Part shown: piece after piece, positions 8,552 through 18,034 of the stretch
Layout: each line of letters begins with the position of its first letter
Position numbering within the stretch: the stretch's first letter is position 1
Source of the DNA: Pseudogracilibacillus sp.
Lineage (GTDB): Bacteria; Bacillota; Bacilli; Bacillales; Amphibacillaceae
Assembly (NCBI GenBank): GCA_026169815.1
Contig: JAPFDT010000001.1
Location: 104,063-168,062, forward strand
Direction: 5' to 3'
Length of the DNA stretch: 64,000 nucleotides
The notes under the pieces: model-generated
What the model was told of the DNA's origin: nothing
What the model saw: only the letters and a program-made list of their open reading frames with translations
The model's database searches: none
Made by a program: the position numbers and the translations under genes

Positions 8552-9751
8552 CTAGGTCATTAAATAATCAACTGCAAACTTAGTTGTTGCTTGAACACCG
8601 TAAATAAGTGCGTTTTCATCAAGATCAAATTGCTCGTTATGATGTTCTGCTCCGCTCCCTACCGCTTCATTTCGCGTTCCAACAAAGGCAAACAATGTTG
8701 GTGCGATAGTCGCATATTGATTAAATGGTTCTGAAGCAAACCATTGTACGTCGTGAACGACAGAACCTGGTATTATTTCTTCATTTCCTCGAATCGCAAT
8801 TTCTGCTAATTTTTCATCATTTACAACTGGATGGGCGACTACTTTAAAATTATCACTAAATTTCACTGTACAATTGTGTGCTTGGGCTGTTAAATCTGCT
8901 ACCTTTTTCACAATATCGATTGCTCGCTTTCCTTCTTCTACATCATAAAATCGTAACGTGCCACCGATATCTACTTTTTCTGGAATAACATTATTTGCAC
9001 TTCCACCATGAATTTGTGTTAATCCTAGTGTCACCGTTTTTGTTACGTCCAGTTGATTCGCCCATGCATTAGTTAAACCTGTTAGTACATGAGCTGCACC
9101 AAATAATGGATTAACGGATAAGTCAGGACGAGCTCCATGGCCACTTTTTCCATATACCGAAAAATCTACAAAAATCGCTCCAGCCATTTTAGGTCCTGCA
9201 TCCACACTAATGGTGCCACTATCCATAAATGCCGCTAAATGATTACCATAAATCGCATCAATCTGTTTATCCTCTAAATGAGCAACCATCGCGTCAATCC
9301 CAGCACCAATTTCTTCCCCTTCTTCAAAAATAAAATAAACTTTCCCAGTTAATTCACTTTTCATTTCAACTAATATTTCCATCGTTGACAGTACTATTGC
9401 CATATGACCATCATGTCCGCAAGCGTGCATGACACCTTTGTTTTTAGAAATTACCTTTCTTGGTCCAGCAAGATTATTTGGATGTTCCTCTATTGGAAGT
9501 GCATCAATATCTGCTCTAATTCCTAATGTTTTACCTTGCTTACCTGTATCCAACAATGCCGTGAATCCCGTACTGTTTGGCACATCCTCAATTTCTAGTC
9601 CTAATGCTATTATTCTTTTCTTTAAATACTTCACCGTTTCATATTCTTTTGAACTCAGTTCTGGATGTTCATGTAAATGAGTTCGAATATTAATTGTATC
9701 TGCTTCCAATTGTTTTGCTTTTCGTTTAATAAAAGTTGTCATCTCATTCAT
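8552..9751 (-). CDS. M20 family amidohydrolase (N-acyl amino acid hydrolase-like)
   Basis: 399 residues, usual for M20D amidohydrolases. Metal-site motif HACGHDGHM (about 112-120), the catalytic-base pair in FEEGEEIGAG, the dimerisation-domain GKSGHGARPDLSVNP, and the C-terminal GAEHHNEQFD supplying the last metal ligand. These zinc or manganese enzymes remove an acyl or aromatic acyl group from amino acids or small amides in the cytosol. Start ATG has GGAGG ten bases upstream. It is a single gene: the plus-strand lyase remnant lies downstream and the terminator of the next unit upstream. Substrate cannot be told from sequence. A second, different M20 enzyme at 58-59 kb belongs to the D-amino acid operon. 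Confidence 0.88.
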   Translation of the reverse strand: MNEMTTFIKRKAKQLEADTINIRTHLHEHPELSSKEYETVKYLKKRIIALGLEIEDVPNSTGFTALLDTGKQGKTLGIRADIDALPIEEHPNNLAGPRKVISKNKGVMHACGHDGHMAIVLSTMEILVEMKSELTGKVYFIFEEGEEIGAGIDAMVAHLEDKQIDAIYGNHLAAFMDSGTISVDAGPKMAGAIFVDFSVYGKSGHGARPDLSVNPLFGAAHVLTGLTNAWANQLDVTKTVTLGLTQIHGGSANNVIPEKVDIGGTLRFYDVEEGKRAIDIVKKVADLTAQAHNCTVKFSDNFKVVAHPVVNDEKLAEIAIRGNEEIIPGSVVHDVQWFASEPFNQYATIAPTLFAFVGTRNEAVGSGAEHHNEQFDLDENALIYGVQATTKFAVDYLMT

Positions 9752-9884
9752 TGTTGTAGCCTCCTCAAATAAATCATTTAATCTATTTGGTTACTCCGTT
9801 TCTTACAACTCGATATAATCTCAATTTTAGTTTATCTTTATCTATCATGCGAATTTTTTGTTTAACCTTATTTTTCCTAAATAA

Positions 9885-9928
9885 AAAGTATGACCTAATC
9901 CTTTCATGGGTTAGACCATACTTTTTTA
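9885..9928 (-). terminator. Terminator of the MMPL / heptad-repeat operon
   Basis: AAAAGTATG-AC-CTAATCC and GGGTTAG-AC-CATACTTTT form a long interrupted stem with a TTTCAT loop. On the minus strand it ends in TTTTTATTT, 25 bases after the stop at 9953. Confidence 0.8.
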
Positions 9929-9952
9929 AATATTATATCTAATAATCTTTTT

Positions 9953-11758
9953 TCACCTAAATAAATCTAAAAACTTCTCCCAAAAACCTTTCTTTTCTTC
10001 CTCTTCTTCTTCCTCGTCATCAGGTTCTTCTATTTTCAATTGCTCTGTTTTAAAAACAAATTGTACAGAAGCTACGTCTTCATTCTTTTTTGGTGCGATA
10101 AATGATACTGGGTCAAAATCTGACTTATCAAATTCAGCAATCATCTCATCAATTTCTTTCGTCATCTCTGCTGGTAAATCACTTGTTGAACGTGCTAGCT
10201 TATCTGTTCCACGATGGAGTTCACCTACACCACTCGCTAAATCATCAGTTCCATTTGATAATTCATTTATTCCGTTATCTAATTCAGTATAATTATTCGC
10301 CAATGTATGCATACCATTCGTATATTCAACTAATCCAGTATGGAACTGTTCATAATTTGTTGCCAAATCATCTACACCTGACGTTAGTTCTTGTATGCCT
10401 TCATCAATCTTAATATCATCTAGTGATCCTGCTATTTCCGCGACAACTTCATGTACGCTATTTGCCGCTTCATCTAATTCTTTAACAGCTTCCCCTAACA
10501 TATCATCAACAACTGTAAATCCTTGTTTTACCTCAGCAAAAGTTCCTTTCACCGTCTGTGCTGCGATATATGTTTCTTCAAGTTTTTTTATCGTTGCTTT
10601 GTCTGCATCACTTTCATATAACTTCTCAAAATCACTCTCGGAAATATTATGTGAAGGAATATTTTCAATTGATTTTTCCAACGCTTTATATGCTTTTGAA
10701 TACCCTTTTTGTAAGTCACGAATTCCTTCTTTTGCTTCATCAAAAGTATCACCTATGTCGCTCATTCCATCTTGAAGCTGTTGCAGACCATCTAAATCAA
10801 TATCATTTATTCCTTGTAGCGATTTATTCAACTGTTGTAATCCGTCATTCATTTCACTAGAACCTGACACTAACTGTGCAGATGAATCATCTAATTCATG
10901 AATGCCAGCTCTATATTGTTCGGAACCGTTTTTTAGTTCTGTTGTTCCATTATTTAACTCGGCAATACCTGACTTGAACTCTGCCACACCACTATTTACA
11001 TCCGCGATAGCATCAGCTAACGTTTTGATATCACCTGTCATGTCGTCTGTATCTGGAGCATCGATATTCATCGTTGATGGAACTCCACTAATTTCAATAC
11101 CTTCCATTTCAAAATCTTTCACATCTGCTTCTACAGTAAATGATGCTTCTTTTTCTGGCATAACAGTAAATGTAACTAATTCCTCTTTTCCTGCACTTGC
11201 GATAACCCCATCTTCTGCTTCTATATCACTTGTCGTATCGGCATCAAATGGAATTGATATTTGTAATAAATAATTTTCGAAAAATGTTTTATCGACTGCT
11301 TTATTTTCGTTAACTTCAATAGTAATTGACACACGACCATCTTCATCAATTAGTTCTTCTGCCGATATTCTTTTTCCATCTAATTCATACCGAATGGTAA
11401 AGTTCCATGGCAATTCGATATCGTCTTTATTACCTTGATAATAAAATTTTCCTTCTGGTGCTTCGAATGTTACTTTGTCATCACTTTCGGTTAACTCTGT
11501 CAAATCAGTTAAGTTTTTCACACTAGAGTATGTGCCGTAATCTGTTATTTTACCTTCTTTCGTAACATCGAGCATATTGACGATGAATGCTTCTTTTTGT
11601 TTTCCAGACGATTGAAGCAATGCATAAATGACTTCATCTTTCGAGGCGACTACTCCCTTACTAGCCTTTTCTTCTGCTAAACTTACTTGTGTGATGGAAC
11701 TAGACATGAGTAATCCGATAACGAACATGACAATGATAGACTTTTTAAATAGTTTCAA
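9953..11758 (-). CDS. Secreted heptad-repeat (X-X-X-Leu-X-X-Gly) partner of MMPL exporter
   Basis: 601 residues from a TTG at 11758, one base after the MMPL stop, with AAGGAGAGG seven bases upstream; this start gives a clean signal peptide (basic KLFKK, then IIVMFVIGLLMSS). An ATG 24 bases earlier is in frame but would bury the ribosome site inside the gene. Residues about 60-220 form a beta-rich region; from about 235 to 545 runs a long array of seven-residue repeats such as LNNGTTELKNGSEQYRAG and LSNGTDDLASGVGELHRG, broken by a coiled stretch with few repeats. The C-terminus is very acidic then basic/aromatic (KKGFWEKFLDLFR), perhaps membrane-proximal. Such repeats occur in YhgE/Pip-like and MMPL-linked proteins and likely form a periplasm-side or wall-spanning adaptor. 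Translational coupling to the MMPL gene supports a joint complex. Confidence 0.8.
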   Translation of the reverse strand: MKLFKKSIIVMFVIGLLMSSSITQVSLAEEKASKGVVASKDEVIYALLQSSGKQKEAFIVNMLDVTKEGKITDYGTYSSVKNLTDLTELTESDDKVTFEAPEGKFYYQGNKDDIELPWNFTIRYELDGKRISAEELIDEDGRVSITIEVNENKAVDKTFFENYLLQISIPFDADTTSDIEAEDGVIASAGKEELVTFTVMPEKEASFTVEADVKDFEMEGIEISGVPSTMNIDAPDTDDMTGDIKTLADAIADVNSGVAEFKSGIAELNNGTTELKNGSEQYRAGIHELDDSSAQLVSGSSEMNDGLQQLNKSLQGINDIDLDGLQQLQDGMSDIGDTFDEAKEGIRDLQKGYSKAYKALEKSIENIPSHNISESDFEKLYESDADKATIKKLEETYIAAQTVKGTFAEVKQGFTVVDDMLGEAVKELDEAANSVHEVVAEIAGSLDDIKIDEGIQELTSGVDDLATNYEQFHTGLVEYTNGMHTLANNYTELDNGINELSNGTDDLASGVGELHRGTDKLARSTSDLPAEMTKEIDEMIAEFDKSDFDPVSFIAPKKNEDVASVQFVFKTEQLKIEEPDDEEEEEEEKKGFWEKFLDLFR

Positions 11759-11759
11759 G

Positions 11760-13823
11760 CTAATTCCTCTCCTTATCTTCATCTTCGTGATAAAAATTTG
11801 CTTTCCATGTTGTTTTTTCGATTATTTTATCAAATGTAACGAGCATTGCTGGTAAAAGTAATACGACCATAATAAAGGCAAGTAGCGCCCCTCGTCCAAG
11901 TAATAAACCAATCGCTGAGACGACTGGGTCTGTTGACGTTAGCCATAAGATAAATCCAACAGTCGATAATATCGATGCTGAAATTACAATAGCAAATAGT
12001 TTTTCATCTAACGTTTTCTTCACAGCAGGTAAAGCAGGCATTACTTTACGATTCACTCGATATTCCACCGTTAATAAAATAGCATAGTCTACTGTTGCCG
12101 CTAATTGCACGGTACTAACGATTAAATAGCCGATAAATACTAAGGACGAATCAGTAAAGTATGGTACAGATAAATTAATCCAGACTGATGCTTGAATCGT
12201 TAATAAAAGTAATATTGGAAATGAGATAGATTTAAACGTAACTAATAATACAAAGGCAATTGTTACAACGGTTAAAATATTCACGAGTGTGTTGTCCTTT
12301 TGTACGACATTTTTCATGTCATATAATGTGACACTTTCTCCAAGTGCAAAATAATCATCATCGTAATAAGCAGTAGCTACTTCTTTTACATCTTCTACTA
12401 CTTTAAATGCTCTGTCCCCTTCATCTTTCGTATTTGCAGTAACAATAATTCGACTAAAGTTATCTGAATAAAATTGCTTCGTGACATCTTTTTCTAAATA
12501 TTCTTCTGGAATTGCCGAACTAACTGCATTAACATATGCTAACGTGTTCGTTACATGTTCAACACTGTCTAAATCATCTACTAATTTCCCTTCTTTAGCC
12601 ACATCACCACTTGGAACTAATAAGACAATTTCGGTGTTTTTACCAAAGACATCTTCTATTTTCCTTTCATCTAATCCTGGACGTGTCGTTTCTGATTGTT
12701 CGCCAATTCCGTAAACGAATGACGTTTCCTTCTGGGCTAAAAACGCCGGTACAATTAATAATGCGACGAGTAACATAATCGGTATTTTAATCTTCATGAC
12801 AAACTTACCGACATGTTTAAATTTCGGCACAATTGGTTTATGCGATGTTTTATCAATCCACTTATAAAACGTTAACGTCAATGCAGGTAAGAAAATCATG
12901 ACACTAACAAAACTAAGAACAATTCCTTTTACTAAATTAAGTCCTAAATCAGATCCAATCTCAAAATTCATGAATGTTAATGCGATAAAACCAAAAAAGG
13001 TTGTTGATGCACTCGCAATAATTGCTGGAAACGATCGCTTCATCGCTAAGTTCATCGCCAGTTTAGGTTCTTTACCTTCATCACGATAATCTTGAAAACT
13101 ATGTAACAAGAAAATCGCATAGTCGAGCGAAACTGCAAGTTGTAGAATTGGCGCGACTGCTTGGGTCACAAATGATATTTCACCAAGAAAAATATTCGTA
13201 CCTAAATTGATTAATACTGAAACTCCTATTGCCGTTAAGAAAAATACTGGTTCTAACCAAGACGTCGTTGATAAAATTAAAATAATAATAATAACTGGAA
13301 CTAACAATGCCGCAGCAAATAACGTTTCACTAAATGTTAATTTTTGTTGTGTCGCATTTTCAAGTGCTTCTCCTGTCAATGCATTCTCACCAATTAATTC
13401 ATATACCTTATCGGTTATCTCAACTTCATCACCTTCACGAATACTGAATGAAAATAATGCATGACCATCTTTATAATACGTTTCAATTAACGCATCATCT
13501 GCCATTTCTAACGGCATTTTTATATCAAATGCATCATCAAGCCATGTCACGTCAGATATTCCGTCAATTGCCGCAAGCTGTTCTTTTACATCCATTGCTT
13601 CTTGTAATGTGACATCTTCCATCATGACTTGAGCATTTGGAATAGAACCGTCAAACTCTTCCTCCATAACTTCCATTGCTTCTGTAGATGGAGAATCTTT
13701 CGGTAAGTAGTCTTTCATATCATAATTTACATCAACGAAAAATTGTAATCCGACACAAATAAGTGTAATGATTGTCGTGATGATTATGATTGATTTTTTA
13801 TGTTTAATAATCCGCGATGCCAT
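11760..13823 (-). CDS. MMPL/RND family membrane exporter
   Basis: 687 residues with the duplicated RND plan: one N-terminal helix, an extracytoplasmic domain (about 35-165), a five-helix bundle (about 170-345), a second isolated helix with ectodomain (350-515), and a final five-helix bundle. Each half has the family signature in its bundle (LQLAVSLDYAIFLLHSFQDY and VQLAATVDYAILLTVEYRV), the Asp residues there being the proton-relay positions of MmpL-type transporters. Substrates of such proteins are lipids or hydrophobic compounds driven out by proton flux. First gene of a two-gene operon with the heptad-repeat protein, and divergent from a TetR gene at 14185 that probably represses it. The ribosome site is AAAGGATG, somewhat distant. 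Confidence 0.9.
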   Translation of the reverse strand: MASRIIKHKKSIIIITTIITLICVGLQFFVDVNYDMKDYLPKDSPSTEAMEVMEEEFDGSIPNAQVMMEDVTLQEAMDVKEQLAAIDGISDVTWLDDAFDIKMPLEMADDALIETYYKDGHALFSFSIREGDEVEITDKVYELIGENALTGEALENATQQKLTFSETLFAAALLVPVIIIILILSTTSWLEPVFFLTAIGVSVLINLGTNIFLGEISFVTQAVAPILQLAVSLDYAIFLLHSFQDYRDEGKEPKLAMNLAMKRSFPAIIASASTTFFGFIALTFMNFEIGSDLGLNLVKGIVLSFVSVMIFLPALTLTFYKWIDKTSHKPIVPKFKHVGKFVMKIKIPIMLLVALLIVPAFLAQKETSFVYGIGEQSETTRPGLDERKIEDVFGKNTEIVLLVPSGDVAKEGKLVDDLDSVEHVTNTLAYVNAVSSAIPEEYLEKDVTKQFYSDNFSRIIVTANTKDEGDRAFKVVEDVKEVATAYYDDDYFALGESVTLYDMKNVVQKDNTLVNILTVVTIAFVLLVTFKSISFPILLLLTIQASVWINLSVPYFTDSSLVFIGYLIVSTVQLAATVDYAILLTVEYRVNRKVMPALPAVKKTLDEKLFAIVISASILSTVGFILWLTSTDPVVSAIGLLLGRGALLAFIMVVLLLPAMLVTFDKIIEKTTWKANFYHEDEDKERN

Positions 13824-14013
13824 ATCGATTGTCGGTCATCCTTTCGCAAGCTGAAAAATAAATTAACCGTTCCGGAAATATACTCAATTTTGTTTTTCCA
13901 TTTTTATGTAAATCAATTTTGTAATAAATAACTTTATTAAAACACTAACGATTGTCTTATGTAGCTAGGAACAAATTATAATAATTTTTTATAACTAGAA
14001 GTGAATTTTTTCA

Positions 14014-14043
14014 ATTAAATTATCCTATTATGAAATTAATTCA
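14014..14043 (+). repeat. Fragment of the dispersed MITE-like repeat (terminal arm)
   Basis: CAATTAAATTATCCTATTAT plus GAAATTAATTCAG matches the right terminal arm of the intact elements at 33 kb and 45 kb. Only this arm is recognisable here. The stretch AACCGTTCCGGAAATATACT near 13864 also recurs at 19328 and may be a further shared sequence. Confidence 0.6.
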
Positions 14044-14086
14044 GCTAGACATTCTATTTATCTCCCCTTATCATTATATAACACCG

Positions 14087-14102
14087 TGTTGCTTTTACAA
14101 CA
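14087..14102. promoter_or_regulatory. Candidate TetR operator in the divergent MMPL-tetR region
   Basis: TGTTG-CTTTTA-CAACA is a perfect 5-bp inverted repeat about 85 bases before the tetR start and 260 bases before MMPL. Another, looser pair (CCAAC at 14132, GTTGG at 14151) lies nearby. Placement in a divergent promoter region suits a TetR-family operator; the rest of 13824-14184 holds only a fragment of the dispersed repeat (around 14014-14043). Confidence 0.35.
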
Positions 14103-14184
14103 GACAGTTTTATGCTATTCGTATGTAATCCAACAGTTAGTTTCATTGCGTTGGAAAACATTTTATTAAAAGGAGAAAATATTA

Positions 14185-14736
14185 ATGAGTTCACAAGCTA
14201 TTGACCGTAGAAAGAAATATACACGTATGGTTTTGAAAGAAAGTTTGTTAGAAATTCTTCAGGAAAAACAGTTGTTTTCGGTTACTGTAAAAGAAATCTG
14301 CGAACTAGCCGATATTAATCGCTCTACTTTTTACGATCATTATGCAGATCAATTTGCTTTATTAACTGAAATTGAAGATGAATTAATAGAAGATATGACG
14401 AATTATTTACATGCTTATAATGTAGAACAAAAAGTGGAAGCATTACAAATGACGGAAAAACTAATTACATATTTCGCTTCGAAAAAACGTGTCTGTTTAA
14501 CATTGTTAAGTCATAATAGCCATTCATCTTTCGAACAAAAAGTACGTCATGTTGCTGAGCACTTCATTATGCAAAATGTTACAAAAAATAATCATACTGA
14601 TAAAGCAACTTATCAATATATGAGCGCTTATATGATTAGCGGTAGTATTGAAGTGATGAAGATGTGGTTAGAAAATGATATGGATAAAACACCAAAAGAG
14701 ATTGCTAGCTTAATTACTAATTTAAGTACGTTATAA
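14185..14736 (+). CDS. TetR/AcrR family transcriptional regulator
   Basis: 183 residues. The N-terminal DNA-binding domain is typical: KKYTRMVLKESLLEILQEK, then VTVKEICELADINRSTFYDHY, the canonical TetR helix-turn-helix (about 35-55). The C-terminal ligand or dimer domain (about 75-183) resembles the TetR_C_8-like type found beside MMPL/ABC-2 exporters in Bacilli. The AAAAGGAG ribosome site lies nine bases before ATG. It is transcribed divergently from the MMPL operon and is the natural candidate for its repressor, probably autoregulated. No ligand can be inferred. Confidence 0.88.
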   Translation: MSSQAIDRRKKYTRMVLKESLLEILQEKQLFSVTVKEICELADINRSTFYDHYADQFALLTEIEDELIEDMTNYLHAYNVEQKVEALQMTEKLITYFASKKRVCLTLLSHNSHSSFEQKVRHVAEHFIMQNVTKNNHTDKATYQYMSAYMISGSIEVMKMWLENDMDKTPKEIASLITNLSTL

Positions 14737-14841
14737 TGTTTGGTTCACCTTTATCATATGATTTTTCCTGAATAGTTATATTTTGTGTGTTCATACTACT
14801 TATTGATGCCATTTATATTGCAAATAAGGATAGGTGAACAA

Positions 14842-16902
14842 ATGGATAAACAATCTCATAAAAATCAGGTGAATGAAAATAGTAAAAACGAACAGTTAGA
14901 ACAATATCGGGTAACAAACGCTGGCAATCCAATGACGACAAATCAAGCTATTCGAATGTCTAATGATGAGGAAACGCTAAAAGCTGGTGAACGCGGTCCT
15001 TCCCTCCATGAAGACGTTCATTACTTTGAGAAAATTACTCATTTTGTTCATGAAGAAATTCCAGAGCGAAAAGTGCATGCTAGAGGATATGGTGCACATG
15101 GTGAGTTCGAATGTTATGAATCGATGAAAAAGTTAACGAAAGCAGATTTTTTACAAGAACCTGGTAAAAAAACACCTGTATTTGTTAGATTTTCTACTGT
15201 ACAAGGAAGTAAAGGATCTAAAGACACAGCGAGAGATTTACGTTGTAAAGGGGTTAAATTTTATACGGAGGAAGGTAATTATGACTTAACGACAATTGCT
15301 ATGCCTGTCTTAATTAACCAAGATCCAATGAAATTTCCTGATGTTATCCATGCTTATCAACCTGAGCCACGTACTGGTATGCCTACAGCCGCAGGAGCAC
15401 ATGATAATTTTTGGGATTATGTTGCTAATAATGAAGAATCACTTCATATGGTTATGTGGATTATGTCTGATCGAGGTATTTTAAAAAACTACCGATCAAT
15501 GGAATCATGGGCAATTAATACATACCTCTTCGTCAACGAACAAGGGACAGCTTCATTCGTTAGGTTTGTATGGAAACCCGTTCTTGGCGTGCATTCCTTA
15601 CTACAAGATGAAGCACAAAAAATTGGCGGAATTGACCCAGACTACCATCGAAGAGATCTTCGTGAAGCAATTGATCGTGGTGCTTTTCCTGAATATGAAT
15701 TAGGTGTACAAATCATTCCAATGGAAGATGAGTTTAAATATGATTTCGATGTACTTGACCCAGCAAAATTCTGGCCGGAAGAACTTATCCCTGTACAATT
15801 AATCGGTAAAATGACGTTAAATAAAAATGTCGATAACGAATTCGCCGAGTTAGAACAAGTTGCTTTTAACCCTGCTAACGTCGTGCCAGGCATCGACTTC
15901 TCCAATGATCCTGTTTTACAAGGAAGATTAATCGTCTATCAAAGTGCACAATATCATCGCCTCGGTAGTGCTAACTTCCAAGATTTACCGATTAATAAGC
16001 CGGTTTGTCCTTTTCATAATAACCAACAAAAAGGTTATATGCGTTATCAAATCGATGTAGATCAAGTAAATTACCATAACAATTCATTAGCAAACAACAC
16101 TCCGCATCCAACTACACCAGATGAAGGTGGATATGAACATGCTCCACAAAAGGTATCTGGTCATGTTACAAGAGGTCGTAGTGAAACGTTTAATGATGTG
16201 TATTCACAACCTAGAATATTTTGGAACAGTTTGAGCCCTGTTGAACAACAACATACGATTGATGCCTTCAGCTATCAATTAGGTAGTGTAAAGAGTGATT
16301 CTGTTCGCCAACAAAACGTCGATGTACTTGTTAATATTGATAAGAATTTAGCAAATACAGTTGCTGATAATATTGGCGTAGCACGACCTGATGGTACACA
16401 TGTAGATGTTGAAACAAGTTACCCATCCCTTAGCCAAGCTAATGCTCCTAAAAGTGTCTATACACAAAAAGTAGGTGTCATCATTGCTAATGATTTTGAG
16501 GACAAAGAAGTAACGAATATTTTAACAACTTTAGAAAAGGAAGGCGCCTTTATTGAAGTGATCAGTGAAACATTACAAGATGTGATTGGCGCTGACGGTA
16601 CAGTTATTAATGTAGATAAAACATTTATGACGACAAGCCCTTATATTCTTGACTCACTGTATGTCGTCGGAGGCACCGTACAAAATGAAACGAAATTCAA
16701 TTATCATGTAAATCACTTCATTAAAGTAGCTTTTGATCATTATAAGCCAATCGGTTTTGCTACAACTGCCAAAATGCTTATTGATGCAAACGCAATGGAA
16801 TCTGTACCGGGAGTTATTTCTGCAACTAATAGCACAAACTTTACTACAGACTTTCTTACAGCAATTGCTGAACAACGCTTTTGGGATAGAAAGGTGTATT
16901 AA
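14842..16902 (+). CDS. Large-subunit (HPII/KatE-type) catalase-like protein with altered distal pocket
   Basis: 686 residues from ATG 14842 (AAGGATAGGTG upstream; an in-frame ATG 57 bases earlier lacks a ribosome site). It has the clade-2 catalase plan: N-terminal arm, haem barrel, wrapping and helical domains, and a C-terminal flavodoxin/DJ-1-like domain (about 545-686, YTQKVGVIIANDFEDKEVTN). Catalytic His is kept in KVHARGYGAHG (His79) and the proximal tyrosine in RLIVYQSAQYHRLG (Tyr366). However, the invariant distal-pocket GNN of catalases (DIVGNNIPVFFIQDA) is replaced by DLTTIAMPVLINQD, so the distal Asn (Asn201 of E. coli HPII) is Ile152/Ala153, and the downstream GxHTF is WAINTY. Hydrogen peroxide dismutation may thus be weak or replaced by another peroxidatic activity. 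Monocistronic, closed by the repeat element downstream. Confidence 0.85.
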   Translation: MDKQSHKNQVNENSKNEQLEQYRVTNAGNPMTTNQAIRMSNDEETLKAGERGPSLHEDVHYFEKITHFVHEEIPERKVHARGYGAHGEFECYESMKKLTKADFLQEPGKKTPVFVRFSTVQGSKGSKDTARDLRCKGVKFYTEEGNYDLTTIAMPVLINQDPMKFPDVIHAYQPEPRTGMPTAAGAHDNFWDYVANNEESLHMVMWIMSDRGILKNYRSMESWAINTYLFVNEQGTASFVRFVWKPVLGVHSLLQDEAQKIGGIDPDYHRRDLREAIDRGAFPEYELGVQIIPMEDEFKYDFDVLDPAKFWPEELIPVQLIGKMTLNKNVDNEFAELEQVAFNPANVVPGIDFSNDPVLQGRLIVYQSAQYHRLGSANFQDLPINKPVCPFHNNQQKGYMRYQIDVDQVNYHNNSLANNTPHPTTPDEGGYEHAPQKVSGHVTRGRSETFNDVYSQPRIFWNSLSPVEQQHTIDAFSYQLGSVKSDSVRQQNVDVLVNIDKNLANTVADNIGVARPDGTHVDVETSYPSLSQANAPKSVYTQKVGVIIANDFEDKEVTNILTTLEKEGAFIEVISETLQDVIGADGTVINVDKTFMTTSPYILDSLYVVGGTVQNETKFNYHVNHFIKVAFDHYKPIGFATTAKMLIDANAMESVPGVISATNSTNFTTDFLTAIAEQRFWDRKVY

Positions 16903-16925
16903 AAAAGAAAGAAGAGTTTTAAGGG

Positions 16926-17213
16926 TGTCAATTTCATCATTCATATTTAGTAGCTTAAACATGAACTTTACGTTTGATGATAAATCCGTTTACTTTCATT
17001 ACAGCCGACTGCTTTCTGCGGGCATGACCTCAACTCTTGACCCAACACTAACGTGTCGGGTCAAGGATTTTCGGATTCATGCTTTTCCCGCAAGAGTCAG
17101 TCGGCTTTCATTCCAGTAAACTTAGTTTCATGAGCAAAACAAGTATATTTAATGAAATTTACGACTAACCGTTCGTGTTTTAATTGGACTTTCCTATAAT
17201 GAAATTGATTCAA
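16926..17213 (+). repeat. Dispersed MITE-like element, copy A (near complete)
   Basis: 288 bp between the convergent catalase and YibF genes. The ends are inverted: TGTCAATTTCAT on the left and ATGAAATTGATTCAA on the right. Nested inverted pairs follow: GTTTACT/AGTAAAC, AGCCGACTG/CAGTCGGCT, TGCGGG/CCCGCA. The tip (17036-17066) is CTTGACCC-A-ACAC-TAAC-GTGT-C-GGGTCAAG. It contains no open frame of note. The fold may also end transcripts from both flanking genes. Confidence 0.85.
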
Positions 17214-17251
17214 CTGAATGTTTTTTCTTTTTTATATTTTTCCCTACTATT

Positions 17252-18034
17252 TTACTCCTGCTGAGATGATGCTGCCTTTTCTCTTCTTCTCACTAAATAA
17301 ACTGCATTTATCCATGCTGCGATTGGTGTAATTAATGCAATACCTATTCCTGCACATAGAATAATCATCATTTCACCTGTAAACACTTTTGAGTTAACAA
17401 TTTCTCCAAGCGAATACGTCATATCTTTAAACCAAATTAACAAACCCATATAGGAACCAAAAAAGGCAAAAAACAATGTATTTGTATTTGACCCTAATAT
17501 ATCTCTACCTATATTTATACCTGATTTAAACAGCTCCCCCCTACTAATATTTGGATGGTGACGAAATATCTCTCGCATTGGTGACGTAATCGAAATAGCG
17601 ACATCTGTAATTGCTCCAATTGTACTCATGATAATCATCGATGTACCCACCTTCACAAAGTCTACACCAATATAAAGTGAAAAAATGTTGAGTTCTTCAA
17701 TTTGTTCTTCTCCAAACCCTTGAATCATAGACATTTTCGTTAAAACATTGATAAATATAATTAAAATTGCAATCGTGATAACTGTTGATACAAACGCTGT
17801 CTTCGTTTTACTATTTACTTCATTAATATAAAACAAATTAATACAACTAATAATCGCACACGCAATTAATGTTAAAATAACTGGATTCACATGTGGGTCT
17901 GTCATAAATAAAATCGTTAATAGTAACACACCAAAATTAAAAAATAGTGCGATAAACGAGCGTGCTCCTTTTCTTCCACCAATGACAACCATTAAGACGA
18001 ATAAAATAACGGCAAGGATGAATAACATATTCAT
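17252..18034 (-). CDS. YibE/F family membrane protein (YibF-like)
   Basis: 260 residues with about seven predicted membrane helices and a short basic C-terminus (VRRREKAASSQQE). The central family motif is STIGAITDVAISITSPMREI, with NIGRDILGSNTNTLFFAF, both also present in the partner gene. The family is widespread in Firmicutes as adjacent pairs, and its function is not established; transport is assumed. Starts with an ATGA overlap on the stop of the upstream partner (18031-18034), so the two are translationally coupled and probably form one complex. Confidence 0.85.
   Translation of the reverse strand: MNMLFILAVILFVLMVVIGGRKGARSFIALFFNFGVLLLTILFMTDPHVNPVILTLIACAIISCINLFYINEVNSKTKTAFVSTVITIAILIIFINVLTKMSMIQGFGEEQIEELNIFSLYIGVDFVKVGTSMIIMSTIGAITDVAISITSPMREIFRHHPNISRGELFKSGINIGRDILGSNTNTLFFAFFGSYMGLLIWFKDMTYSLGEIVNSKVFTGEMMIILCAGIGIALITPIAAWINAVYLVRRREKAASSQQE

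Noticed and set aside
10102..11273. Several long plus-strand frames inside the heptad-repeat gene
   Set aside because: They arise from the repetitive codons of the real minus-strand gene; composition is Leu/His/Ser-rich shadow protein.
16654..17119. Frames running from the catalase end into repeat copy A on both strands
   Set aside because: They cross a non-coding palindromic element and differ from the conserved catalase frame.
16926..17213. Dispersed repeat as a simple bidirectional terminator
   Set aside because: Copies C and D lie between divergent genes, and all good copies share inverted ends about 290 bp apart, which terminators do not need.
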